NCBI RefSeq assembly: GCF_014645735.1
Contig: NZ_BMMH01000008.1
Coordinates: forward strand, 250,550-314,549
DNA: 64,000 nucleotides
DNA from: Nocardia jinanensis
Lineage (GTDB): Bacteria > Actinomycetota > Actinomycetes > Mycobacteriales > Mycobacteriaceae
Direction of reading: 5' to 3'
The notes beneath the pieces were generated by a model. That model was not told where the DNA came from, searched no databases, and saw only the letters and a program-made list of their open reading frames with translations. The position numbers were made by a program, and so were the translations under genes. Positions 1-8,243 of this stretch are shown here, in pieces. Numbering within the stretch: position 1 is the stretch's first letter; each line of letters starts with the position of its first letter.

Positions 1-22
1 GTGAACAGGCAGCGAGGCCGAA

Positions 23-409
23 ATGGGCGCAAAAAGGTTCGGGCCGTACTTCTGCGGAATCGATGCCGCAATGGATGTGGTCAGCGGCAAATGGAAGGGC
101 CTGATCCTCTGGGAGCTGGAGAATTACGGGGTACGCCGATTCGGTGAACTGCGCCGGGGGCTACCGGGGGTCTCGGAGAAGATGCTGATCCAGCAGCTGC
201 GCGAACTCGAAGAAGACGGCCTGGTCGACCGGACGGCGCACCCGGAGGTGCCACCCCGGGTGGAGTACCGGCTCACCGCCCTCGGCCGGTCGCTGAACAC
301 CGCGCTGGAACCGCTCGGCGCGTGGGGGCGCGAACGTATCGAGCGCACCGGCGCCGCCCGTATCCATCCGCTCAGCGACACCACCGGTCAGGGCGCCGCC
401 GCGAAATAG
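23..409 (+). CDS. HxlR-family transcriptional regulator
   Basis: A 128-residue protein of HxlR winged-helix type. The N-terminal part carries the family signature of a cysteine (Cys11) followed by GID and the core SGKWKGLILWEL, and then the recognition-helix region around residues 30-80 (FGELRRGLPGVSEKMLIQQLREL). HxlR proteins are small dimeric DNA-binding regulators, and in several members the N-terminal cysteine senses electrophiles or oxidants. The ATG at 23 follows a GAGG at a sensible distance. Its target is not visible and may lie left of the window. Its last 22 bases overlap the end of the convergent lipoprotein gene. Family assignment is firm; the ligand is unknown. Confidence 0.9.
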   Translation: MGAKRFGPYFCGIDAAMDVVSGKWKGLILWELENYGVRRFGELRRGLPGVSEKMLIQQLRELEEDGLVDRTAHPEVPPRVEYRLTALGRSLNTALEPLGAWGRERIERTGAARIHPLSDTTGQGAAAK

Positions 410-1137
410 GCCGTTCGCACGTCCACGATCGTCGGCGGCGGCAGGTCGGGCGAACCGGCACCGAGTTCTCCCATCGAGACATGCCAGGTAGGGGCGGAGG
501 TGTCGATGGCGGTGCGGGCATCGGAAGGTTGCAGGACGACTTCGGCGCCGCCGGTACACGAGTAGGCGCCGACCAGACCGTCGGCGCGCCCGCCCCACGC
601 CCCTCCCACCCGGATACGGCATTTGCGGCCGTCGGCCAGTTCGAGCGCCCACGGTTCGGGGTTCGCGGTCTTCCCTACCGGTTCGAGCCGGGTATCGACC
701 CTGTACCAACGCAGTTCGCGGCTCCACGGATCGTCGGCGCAGAACAGTTCGCGGCGGCCGGTTCCGGCCCAGCACACATCGGCAGCATCGGCGGAGGCGC
801 CGCAGTGATAGATACCGGGACTGGTAGCGGAGCGACTGGACGTGCCGTAGGTGCAGTCGAGTTCGCCCACGGGGCCGGTACCGGATACGACGAAACCATC
901 GGCGGGCTGACCGGACGCGTCGACCGCGACCAGCGAGACCTCCGTGGTGGGCGGCGGGTCCGGCGACTCCTGTTCCGAAGTCGCGGCGACTGTGGACGAT
1001 CGAACCACCCCCGGTGGCGCGGTCGCGGAAACCACCGAGCCGGGGTCACCTCCGCTCGGCGACGCACAACCACTCAGCGCCGCCACCAGCAGCGCCGAGA
1101 AGACCGGAATCGACCGCACCCATACCGCGAACGCCAT
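388..1137 (-). CDS. Putative secreted lipoprotein of unknown function
   Basis: A 249-residue protein with a short positively charged N-terminus, a hydrophobic stretch and a lipobox LSGC (Cys about residue 24), so it should be exported and lipid-anchored. A Ser/Thr/Pro-rich linker follows (about residues 25-70), then a cysteine-rich globular part with roughly ten Cys, suggesting disulfides outside the membrane. I do not recognise the domain. The ATG at 1137 is preceded by AGGTGG. It converges on the HxlR gene with a 22-base overlap. The function cannot be assigned; localisation as a lipoprotein is well supported by the signal peptide. Confidence 0.8.
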   Translation of the reverse strand: MAFAVWVRSIPVFSALLVAALSGCASPSGGDPGSVVSATAPPGVVRSSTVAATSEQESPDPPPTTEVSLVAVDASGQPADGFVVSGTGPVGELDCTYGTSSRSATSPGIYHCGASADAADVCWAGTGRRELFCADDPWSRELRWYRVDTRLEPVGKTANPEPWALELADGRKCRIRVGGAWGGRADGLVGAYSCTGGAEVVLQPSDARTAIDTSAPTWHVSMGELGAGSPDLPPPTIVDVRTAYFAAAP

Positions 1138-1301
1138 GAGTCACCACCTGACTCGGGGACAGTGGGGCCGAGTGTAGGCCGGATGAGCCACGAAGTCGGC
1201 AGAACCGCCGGAGTGGTCCGGGACCGGACTCGACGCGGAACCGGTCGGCCGCAGGCCCGTTACGCGTCGTCGGTCCCGGGTGACCTCCTATACAACGGTT
1301 C

Positions 1302-1685
1302 TCACACGACTGTGGTCGTAAAACCCGCGCCTGCCCGCTCGATCACTTCGTCGAGCACCCCGCGGGAGCGGAGCAGATCGGCGATCATCCCGTCGATCCG
1401 GGCGCGCTCGACCTCCAGTTCACCGACGAGTTCCGGTGTCGCGTATTCGTTGGCGCCGCCATCGGTATCGCGCATGCAGGGCAAGATCTGCACGATCTTC
1501 TTGCTGCACAGTCCGGCCGCGAACAGCTCCTGGATGTGCACGACCCGATCCACCGCCTGTTCCGCGTAGTCGCGATGTCCACCCGGGGTGCGCTCGGCCG
1601 CGAGCAGCCGCTGCTCCTCGTAGTAGCGCAGTGATCGTTCGCTGACCCCGGTCCGCTGTGCCAGTTCCCCGATTCGCATTCTCAC
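1302..1685 (-). CDS. MerR-family transcriptional regulator
   Basis: A 127-residue MerR protein. The N-terminal winged helix is clear (MRIGELAQRTGVSERSLRYY, residues 3-22, then the GGHRDY wing), followed by a long dimerisation helix. Two cysteines (Cys60 and Cys70 in GLCSKKIVQILPC) sit at the end of the DNA-binding domain. They could be sensory, but they do not match the metal loop of MerR or CueR. The gene is divergent from an old yellow enzyme gene, and the short shared promoter carries a MerR-type imperfect palindrome. By analogy with similar pairs it probably activates the reductase in response to electrophilic compounds; this role is inferred. Confidence 0.9.
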   Translation of the reverse strand: MRMRIGELAQRTGVSERSLRYYEEQRLLAAERTPGGHRDYAEQAVDRVVHIQELFAAGLCSKKIVQILPCMRDTDGGANEYATPELVGELEVERARIDGMIADLLRSRGVLDEVIERAGAGFTTTVV

Positions 1686-1703
1686 CTCGCGGTTATTGCT
1701 CAG

Positions 1704-1731
1704 GACTTGAATCTCACATCAATGTCAGGTC
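1704..1731. promoter_or_regulatory. MerR-type operator/promoter between merR and the OYE gene
   Basis: An imperfect inverted repeat with arms GACTTGA (1704-1710) and TCAGGTC (1725-1731), 6 of 7 positions matching, centred in the divergent promoter. A -35-like TTGAAT overlaps the left arm and a -10-like sequence begins about 19 bases later, the long spacer typical of MerR-activated promoters. The downstream ATG (1745) is so close that the OYE transcript would be leaderless or nearly so. The assignment is by pattern only. Confidence 0.55.
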
Positions 1732-1744
1732 TTACTGTCCAGGC

Positions 1745-2848
1745 ATGACAACCACAGCAGCCCGCGATCTATTCGCTCCCGCCCGTCTAGCCGGGATCGA
1801 ACTGCCACATCGCCTGGTCATGGCGCCGTTGACCCGCAATCGCGCCGAAGCCGACGGAACACCCTCCGAGCTGATGGCGTCCTATTACGCTCAGCGGGCC
1901 GGAGCGGGCTTGATCATCGCCGAGGCCGCCACCCCGAACCAGGTGGGGCAGACCTACGCGAATATCCCCGGCATCCACCGGGCCGAGCACATCGCGGGCT
2001 GGCGGCGCGTCACCGACGCCGTCCACGCCGCCGGAGGCCGGATGTTCCTGCAACTCCAGCACGGCGGCCGGGTCGGCCATCCCGACAACAGCGGCCTGGT
2101 ACCGGTGGCTCCCTCACCGATCCCGCTGCCCGAGACCGTGCACACCCCATCGGGCCATCAACCGGCCGTGACGCCGAGGGAGCTCTCGATCGACGAGATC
2201 CACTCGACCGTCGCAGATTTCGTCGCCGCCGCGCGCAACGCCGTCGAGGCCGGGTTCGCGGGAGTGGAAGTGCACAGCGCCAACGGTTACCTGCTACACC
2301 AGTTCCTCGCCGAGAACACCAACCGGCGTACCGACGTCTACGGGGGCCCGATCGAGAACCGGATCCGTTTCACGGTGGAGGTCGTGGCGGCGGTGGCGGC
2401 GGCCATCGGACCGGAGCGGGTGGGGCTGCGCATCTCCCCGGCGAATCCGGTCAACGGCATCGTCGAAGGTGATACCGCGGCCATCTACCCGGCGCTCGTG
2501 ACCGCACTCGCCGGCCTGGATCTCGCCTACCTGCACATTGTCCGCATCGGCTCGGACGATCCACTGCTGCGGCAGATCCGGGAGATCTGGCCCGGCAGCC
2601 TCGTCGCCAATCCGGCGAAAGCGGGTGACACCCGCGACCCCGGTGCCCTCACAGCCGAAGCCGAGCGGCTGCTCGCCGCCGGAGCCGACCATATCGCCCT
2701 GGGCCGCGCCTTCCTGGCCAACCCCGATCTGGTCGAACGTCTGCGTATCGGCGCACCACTGAACGCGATACGCGACGCACACCTGATGTACGTGGGTGGG
2801 GCCGAGGGCTACACCGACTACCCCACACTCGCGGAAAGCGCCGTCTGA
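1745..2848 (+). CDS. Old yellow enzyme-type NADH:flavin oxidoreductase (alkene reductase)
   Basis: A 367-residue FMN-dependent TIM-barrel oxidoreductase of the old yellow enzyme/NemA group, which reduces activated C=C bonds (for example enones and maleimides) with NAD(P)H in the cytoplasm. Visible features are the N-terminal LFAPARLAGIELPHRLVMAPLTRNRA, the LQLQHGGR strand, the VEVHSANGYLLHQFL catalytic region, the NRRTDVYGGPIENRIRF signature and a C-terminal phosphate-binding region (ALGRAFLANPDLVERL). I chose the ATG at 1745 because homology starts there; an in-frame codon at 1658 lies inside merR. It is divergent from the MerR regulator, which probably controls it. No promoter-proximal ribosome site is evident. 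Confidence 0.92.
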   Translation: MTTTAARDLFAPARLAGIELPHRLVMAPLTRNRAEADGTPSELMASYYAQRAGAGLIIAEAATPNQVGQTYANIPGIHRAEHIAGWRRVTDAVHAAGGRMFLQLQHGGRVGHPDNSGLVPVAPSPIPLPETVHTPSGHQPAVTPRELSIDEIHSTVADFVAAARNAVEAGFAGVEVHSANGYLLHQFLAENTNRRTDVYGGPIENRIRFTVEVVAAVAAAIGPERVGLRISPANPVNGIVEGDTAAIYPALVTALAGLDLAYLHIVRIGSDDPLLRQIREIWPGSLVANPAKAGDTRDPGALTAEAERLLAAGADHIALGRAFLANPDLVERLRIGAPLNAIRDAHLMYVGGAEGYTDYPTLAESAV

Positions 2849-2945
2849 CCACCGGACCACTCCGCAACGTCGAACCCGACGCGCAGACTTCACCTATCCG
2901 ATCGCGCGGCACCGCCGGGACCGCCCCCGCGCGGATTCGGCACGG

Positions 2946-3899
2946 TCAGAGGTGGGCGACCGCGTTCCGGTACCGCCGCCCCAGGGCGCGGATGTGATCG
3001 ACCAGCTCGGGTGGGCCGTCGATCCGGAAATCCATCATGAGCATGCTCAGATAGATGGCGATCGTCTCCATCGCATCCGCGCCGGTGAGCAGCAGACACG
3101 AGTGCTCGTCGACCGGTTCCACCACGCCGACCGCGGGATTGATCCGGGCGATAACGGTTTCCGCGGGCGCCAGGACGGTCACCCGCGCGTGCACCTTCCA
3201 ACCCGCCGACGCGACTTCCCGGAGGACGAAGGCGACCAGATCACTATCGGGCGGGGTCCGGGCGGCGAAGCGGCGGCTGTCCGGCGCGACCCGGTGCACC
3301 CGGGCCACCGGGAAGGCACGCCAGCTGTGCTCGTCGAGGTCGTAGCCCACCAGATACCAGCGCCGCTGCCAGCTCACCAGGCGATAGGGCTCCACCTGGC
3401 GCTGATCGAGTTCGAGGACGCGGGCGGCGCGGATCGCCGCCGCGATGGTCGCCAGGGTTTCCGCGGGAACCGGCGCGTCCGGTTCACGGGACCCGATCGT
3501 GGCCGGGCCCACCGCGGTCGCCTCCCGCAGCGCGTGCACGGTGCGTTGCAGACGTTTCGGCAGGATCCGCTCCAGTTTGGCCAGGGCTCGTTTCACGCTG
3601 TGGTCGATATCGGCGATACCGGTGGACCCGTCCTCGGCGAGGCCGACCGCGACCGCGACCGCGATCGCCTCGTCGTCGTCGAGTAGTAGTGGCGGCATGG
3701 TGGCGCCCTGACCGAGGCGGTAGCCACCGATCGGGCCGCGGGTGCCGTGCACCGGATAGCCGAGTTCGCGAAGCCGGGCGATGTCTTGACGCAGGGTGCG
3801 ATCGGTGACGCCGAGCCGCTGTGCGAGCTCCGGACCGGTGTATCCGCGGTCCTGGAGCAGGGAGAGCAGTCGCAGGACTCGGGTAGTGGTGGAGGTCAC
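2946..3899 (-). CDS. YafY-type HTH/WYL-domain transcriptional regulator
   Basis: A 317-residue regulator with an N-terminal HTH_11-type winged helix (residues 1-60: RVLRLLSLLQDRGYTGPELAQRLGVTDRTLRQDI), a central WYL domain (about residues 135-215, ending in WYLVGYDLDEHSWRAFPVARV) and a C-terminal WCX extension. WYL proteins bind nucleic acid or small-molecule ligands and control a nearby gene or operon. Translation starts at a GTG at 3899, with GAGG upstream. The gene is divergent from the DinB-like protein at 3997, about 100 bp away, an arrangement often seen for this pair, so that gene is the likely target. Confidence 0.92.
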   Translation of the reverse strand: MTSTTTRVLRLLSLLQDRGYTGPELAQRLGVTDRTLRQDIARLRELGYPVHGTRGPIGGYRLGQGATMPPLLLDDDEAIAVAVAVGLAEDGSTGIADIDHSVKRALAKLERILPKRLQRTVHALREATAVGPATIGSREPDAPVPAETLATIAAAIRAARVLELDQRQVEPYRLVSWQRRWYLVGYDLDEHSWRAFPVARVHRVAPDSRRFAARTPPDSDLVAFVLREVASAGWKVHARVTVLAPAETVIARINPAVGVVEPVDEHSCLLLTGADAMETIAIYLSMLMMDFRIDGPPELVDHIRALGRRYRNAVAHL

Positions 3900-3996
3900 A
3901 AAATCCTCGTTCGCACGGAGTTTCTATCAGGAAGGAAATGAGCCTAATAGGGCCATAGTCTGAGTTCAACGCCGAAAACGACCGAGAGGTAAGACG

Positions 3997-4614
3997 ATGG
4001 AAATCACCACCACCGCAACCGAGATCACCGCTGCGCTCGCGCCGGTCTGGCGCGATGTACTGACCGCCGCGCACGAAGCGCTGCGAGCGGTTGTCGCACA
4101 GGTCGACTCGGACCAGTGGCAGCTGTCGACCCCGTGCGCGGAGTGGAATGTCGCGCAGGTGGCGGAGCACGCGGCCGGCGATCAGCGGGCCTACGCCGCG
4201 GCACTCGGGGTGGGCACCGGCCCCGCCTACGACCCGTTCTCCCCCTCCGGCACGATCGCCGGCGGACCCGCCGCGCTGGTCACCGCCGCCCTGGAAGAAA
4301 CGGCGACCGCCTGGGCGACCGTCACCGACGACACCGAGAACGTCCCCACGCCACTGCCCTTCGGCCCGCTGTCCACTCCGGTGGCCGCGGTGCTGTGCGC
4401 CCTGGACGCGGCCGTGCACGCCTGGGATATCGCCGTCGCCACCGGTCAGCAGTCGCCGCTGACCGACGAACTGTCGGCCCCGATCCTCGCGGCCGCGCAG
4501 GGCCGGATCGAACCGCTGCGCGACTGGGGCGCCTACGGCCCGATCGCCGCGGGTGAGTCCGGCTCCAGCACCGATCAGCTCCTGCGCTATCTGGGCCGCG
4601 CTCCCCGCCACTGA
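3997..4614 (+). CDS. TIGR03086-type metal-binding (DinB/maleylpyruvate isomerase-like) protein
   Basis: A 205-residue protein of the TIGR03086 group, a DinB-like four-helix bundle. The signature STPCAEWNVAQVAEHAAG (residues 43-60), with its conserved Cys, Trp and His, is clear, as is the later DAAVHAWDIAVATGQ helix, which provides further metal-ligand candidates. Family members bind a divalent metal; some related proteins are mycothiol- or bacillithiol-dependent transferases, but activity for this subgroup is mostly unproven. The ATG follows GAGGTAAG. It is divergent from the WYL regulator, which probably controls it. Confidence 0.85.
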   Translation: MEITTTATEITAALAPVWRDVLTAAHEALRAVVAQVDSDQWQLSTPCAEWNVAQVAEHAAGDQRAYAAALGVGTGPAYDPFSPSGTIAGGPAALVTAALEETATAWATVTDDTENVPTPLPFGPLSTPVAAVLCALDAAVHAWDIAVATGQQSPLTDELSAPILAAAQGRIEPLRDWGAYGPIAAGESGSSTDQLLRYLGRAPRH

Positions 4615-4779
4615 CCCGCGTCGTCGTGCGAAGCGCCCCGGCTGGTTCCGCCCACATCGTGAACGCGGCCGCCGGACACATCCGCCGCCCAGCGGCCGCC
4701 CTCTCGGCCGAGCCGCCCGGACCGCGGCTGAACCCCCGGTGCCGCGACCACTCGGGTCCGGCCCTCGCCGGATACCGGC

Positions 4780-6429
4780 CTAGACCCCTTCCGCAGACGT
4801 CTTCCGAGCCGCCCGCGATCCGGTCACGCCCTCCACGACGGATACTTCCCCCGCCGCGCTCCGGCCCGCACGCCGACCGGAGAAAATACAATCCGCCAGT
4901 GAAAGTCCGCTGACGTAGGAGTTCACGCAGATCCCGGCGGCCGTCCGGCCCGCCGCGTACAGCCCCGGGATCTCATCGCCACGGGTATCGCGGACCGCGC
5001 CCGTCTGCTCGTCGACCATGAGACCGCCGACAGTGAACATCGGGCACGGATTGGTCAGGCTCGGTTTGATGGAGACATCGAGCATCCAGTACGGGCCCCC
5101 GCCCACCGGGCGAACGTACTCGGCCGGTTTGCCCACCGGATCGGGTGCGCCGGTCGCGTAGGCGGTGTTGTGGGCGGCCACCGTCTCCCGTAGCTCCGCC
5201 GGGTCCACCCCCGCGGCGGCGGCCACCGCGTCGAGAGTTCTTCCGCGTTTCGCCTTGCGGCGCATCACCTCGAACTGCATCCGCTGGAACCAGGCGGCCT
5301 GCGGTCCGATCTGGGAGATCGCGGTACACATGAGCGCATCGTCGGCGAGTAACCAGCCGATACCGTCGTGCCGGTTGATCAGCGCATCGCCGACCGCCGC
5401 GCCGTAGCGGGTCTCGTCGATGACACGCTTTCCCTTTCCATCGACCAGCATCGCCCCGGCGAACGAGCTCGGGGGCAGCAGGAAACGCCAGGCCGAGACA
5501 TTGCCCATCCGGTCGGTCGCGGCGCCGACGCTACGACCCAGTTCGATCCCGCTGCCGTCGTCACCGGAGCTACCCAGGGCCAGCCCATTCCTATAGGCGA
5601 GTGCGTAAGCGTGCAGCATCTCGCGGTTGGCGATGAATCCGCCCGCTGTCAGGACCACGCCGCGCCGGGCGAGGACCCGGATCGTGGTCGCGTACCGGCG
5701 ATCCAGCCGGGCCAGTCGCTTCTCCAGAACGCGGCGCAGCGGCGGGTAGTAGATACCGGGTTTCGCGGCGATCGCGGCCATCCGGGCGTAACGGGACTTG
5801 ACGCGCGCGGGCGCGTCGCGCAGGGTCCGGCATTCGACTCCTATGACCTCGCCGGTGTCGTCGGTGAGCAGGGCAGTGGCGGTGGTGAGTGTTTCGACCC
5901 GCACCCCCTTGTCTTCCGCCGAACGGGCCAGCGGCGCGAACAGTTTCTTGCCGGAGGTGCCCCACCCCTTGACCCGGTGACCGCGCTGAGCAGGGGTGAT
6001 ATCGGCGAACGCACCGGATATCTCACTACCGGAGTAGTAGAGGTAGTAGTCGTTGTTCGGGTAGGAGGTCTTGTACGGGCACAGCGACGCCTCGAACGGC
6101 ACCCCGTGCCCGGTCAGCCAGTCGATCATGGCGGGGCTGTCGTCGACGAAACGGCGCAGGGTAGCCGGGGAGACCGCGTCACCGACCTCGCGTTCGAGGT
6201 AGGCGAGCATCATTTCCGGGGTGTCCTCGACCTTGCCCGCACGCTGCACCCGGGTGCCGCCGCCCGCGTAGATGATGCCGCCGGACAGGGCGGTCGCTCC
6301 CCCACCGGTGAAGCGGTCCAGCACCAGAACCTGGGCACCCTCCTCGGTGGCCTGCAGTGCGGTGGCCGCGCCCGCCGCGCCGTATCCGACGACCACCACG
6401 TCCGCGGTCAGGTCCCATTCGTGCGTCAT
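4780..6429 (-). CDS. FAD-dependent oxidoreductase of the KstD/fumarate reductase flavoprotein family
   Basis: A 549-residue flavoprotein. The N-terminal dinucleotide fold VVVVGYGAAGAATALQA (residues 11-27) is followed by LVLDRF, a GGGATALSGGIIYAGGGT segment and a C-terminal FAD-binding LYAAGRTAAGICVNSY. It belongs to the same superfamily as 3-ketosteroid dehydrogenase but lacks the typical KstD C-terminal MGHTYAGPGATIGPA block, so a different substrate is likely. M. tuberculosis Rv0785 is a similar uncharacterised protein. It is divergent from kstD, and a KstR-like palindrome lies about 20 bp before its ATG, which argues for a role in steroid metabolism. Exact reaction unknown. Confidence 0.8.
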   Translation of the reverse strand: MTHEWDLTADVVVVGYGAAGAATALQATEEGAQVLVLDRFTGGGATALSGGIIYAGGGTRVQRAGKVEDTPEMMLAYLEREVGDAVSPATLRRFVDDSPAMIDWLTGHGVPFEASLCPYKTSYPNNDYYLYYSGSEISGAFADITPAQRGHRVKGWGTSGKKLFAPLARSAEDKGVRVETLTTATALLTDDTGEVIGVECRTLRDAPARVKSRYARMAAIAAKPGIYYPPLRRVLEKRLARLDRRYATTIRVLARRGVVLTAGGFIANREMLHAYALAYRNGLALGSSGDDGSGIELGRSVGAATDRMGNVSAWRFLLPPSSFAGAMLVDGKGKRVIDETRYGAAVGDALINRHDGIGWLLADDALMCTAISQIGPQAAWFQRMQFEVMRRKAKRGRTLDAVAAAAGVDPAELRETVAAHNTAYATGAPDPVGKPAEYVRPVGGGPYWMLDVSIKPSLTNPCPMFTVGGLMVDEQTGAVRDTRGDEIPGLYAAGRTAAGICVNSYVSGLSLADCIFSGRRAGRSAAGEVSVVEGVTGSRAARKTSAEGV

Positions 6430-6449
6430 CTACCAACTCCACCAGAAAC

Positions 6450-6463
6450 TGAAACGAGTTTCC
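6450..6463. promoter_or_regulatory. Imperfect KstR-like operator before the KstD-like flavoprotein
   Basis: Read on the plus strand: T GA AAC GA GTT TC C. This fits the KstR consensus TnnAACnnGTTnnA except for the last base, and it has a palindromic GAAAC/GTTTC core. It lies 21-34 bp upstream of the minus-strand ATG at 6429, a good place for a repressor site. The match is by eye; binding is not shown. Confidence 0.5.
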
Positions 6464-6526
6464 CTACTGTTTACGCCGGGGATCAAGTCTTCTGCCAGAC
6501 AACATAGACCAACAGCGGACTCATTC

Positions 6527-6540
6527 TATAACGTGTTCTA
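6527..6540. promoter_or_regulatory. KstR operator immediately upstream of kstD
   Basis: TATAACGTGTTCTA matches the KstR consensus TnnAACnnGTTnnA at every fixed position. It ends one base before the kstD ATG at 6542, so a repressor bound here would sit over the start of transcription or translation. The kstR gene itself is in this window (29336-29980) with an identical-class site in its own promoter. Confidence 0.8.
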
Positions 6541-6541
6541 C

Positions 6542-8221
6542 ATGAACGATCGGGAATACGATGTGGTGGTGGTCGGCAGCGGCGCCGCCGGGATGACCGC
6601 CGCCCTCACCGCCGCGCACAACGGGCTGAGTGTGGTGCTCCTGGAGAAGGCGCCGTACTACGGCGGATCTACCGCGCGCTCGGGCGGCGGGGTCTGGATC
6701 CCCGGCAACAAGGCTTTGCGCGAGTCGGGCGGTCCCGACGACCGCGAGGAAGCGCGCCGGTACCTGCACAGCATCATCGGCGACGTGGTCCCCGCCGAAC
6801 GGATCGACACGTATATCGACCGCGGCGCGGAGGCGATGGATTTCGTCCTCGCGCATTCACCGCTGAAGATGACCTGGGTCAAGGGCTACTCCGACTACTA
6901 CCCCGAGGCCCCGGGCGGCCGGGCCGGCGGCCGGTCCTGTGAACCGAAGCCGTTCAACGCCAAGATCCTCGGCGAGGAGCGGTTCAATATCCATCCACCC
7001 TATTCGAAGGCTCCGTTGAACGTGGCGGTGACCCAGGCCGACTTCGTCCGGCTGAACCTGATCCGCCGGCACCCGAAGGGCGCGTTGCGAGCTCTGCGGG
7101 TCGGAGTACGCACCTACTGGGCCAAGTTCACCAACAAACATCTGATGGTGATGGGCCAGGCGGTGATCGCCGGTATGCGCAAGGGCCTGATGGACGCGAA
7201 CGTGCCCCTACTGCTCGACACACCCATGACCAAACTGGTCGTCGAGAACGGCAAGGTCACCGGCGTCGAGGCGACCCACAACGGTGAGACGGTCACCTTC
7301 ACCGCCCGCCGCGGTGTCGTACTCGGCAGCGGCGGATTCGAGCACAACGCGGAGATGCGGGCCAAGTACCAGCGCGAACCGATCACCACTGAGTGGACAA
7401 CCGGCGCCGCCACCAACACCGGCGATGGCATCGTCGCGGGTATGGACGCGGGCGCCGCTATCGGCTTCATGGAGGACGCCTGGTGGGGTCCGACCATCTT
7501 CAAGGGCGGTAAGCCCTGGTTCGCACTGTCCGAACGCAATCTCCCCGGTTCGATCATGATCAACCCGCAGGGCGAGCGCTTCGGCAACGAATCCGCACCG
7601 TATGTCGAGGCCGTGCACACCATGTACGGCGGTGCGTACGGACAGGGCGAAGGTCCGGGCGAGAACATCCCGACCTGGCTCGTCTTCGACCAGCGCTACC
7701 GCAACCGGTACATGTTCGCCAGCCTCCAGCCGGGCCTGAAGTTCCCGTCGCGCTGGATGGAGAACGACCTCATCGTCAAGGCCGCGACCCTGCAAGAACT
7801 GGCCGAGAAGATCGGGGTCCCCGTCGATAAGCTCGCCGCCACCGTGGAACGCTTCAACACGTTCGCCGAAACCGGTAAGGACGAGGACTACAACCGCGGC
7901 GACAGCCAGTACGACCGTTACTACGGCGACCCGACCGTCAAACCCAACCCGTGCCTCGCGTCGCTCGTCCAGGGCCCGTTCTACGCGGCCAAGATGGTCC
8001 CCGGCGACCTCGGCACCAAGGGCGGGCTGGTCGCTGATACCGCTGCGCGCGTGCTACGCGAGGACGGCACCCCGATCGAGGGTCTGTACGCCTCCGGAAA
8101 CGTCTCGACCCCGGTGATGGGCCACACCTACGCGGGCCCCGGCGCCACCATCGGACCGGCGATCGCCTTCGGCTACCTCGCGGTCCACGACATCATCGAC
8201 CGCAAAAAAGCCGGCGCCTGA
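6542..8221 (+). CDS. kstD: 3-ketosteroid delta-1-dehydrogenase
   Basis: A 559-residue FAD enzyme that introduces the delta-1 double bond into ring A of 3-ketosteroids, a step leading to ring opening in cholesterol and sterol breakdown. Visible features are the FAD fold DVVVVGSGAAGMTAAL (residues 6-21), GGSTARSGGGVWIPGN, and the C-terminal SGNVSTPVMGHTYAGPGATIG containing the Tyr/Gly pair used in catalysis in KstD family enzymes. The length matches characterised KstDs. The ATG at 6542 abuts a perfect KstR operator, so the mRNA is probably leaderless or very short-leadered. hsd4B follows 22 bp downstream, as in M. tuberculosis Rv3537-Rv3538. Confidence 0.93.
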   Translation: MNDREYDVVVVGSGAAGMTAALTAAHNGLSVVLLEKAPYYGGSTARSGGGVWIPGNKALRESGGPDDREEARRYLHSIIGDVVPAERIDTYIDRGAEAMDFVLAHSPLKMTWVKGYSDYYPEAPGGRAGGRSCEPKPFNAKILGEERFNIHPPYSKAPLNVAVTQADFVRLNLIRRHPKGALRALRVGVRTYWAKFTNKHLMVMGQAVIAGMRKGLMDANVPLLLDTPMTKLVVENGKVTGVEATHNGETVTFTARRGVVLGSGGFEHNAEMRAKYQREPITTEWTTGAATNTGDGIVAGMDAGAAIGFMEDAWWGPTIFKGGKPWFALSERNLPGSIMINPQGERFGNESAPYVEAVHTMYGGAYGQGEGPGENIPTWLVFDQRYRNRYMFASLQPGLKFPSRWMENDLIVKAATLQELAEKIGVPVDKLAATVERFNTFAETGKDEDYNRGDSQYDRYYGDPTVKPNPCLASLVQGPFYAAKMVPGDLGTKGGLVADTAARVLREDGTPIEGLYASGNVSTPVMGHTYAGPGATIGPAIAFGYLAVHDIIDRKKAGA

Positions 8222-8243
8222 GCCGATTCGAGGAGAACCCCGT

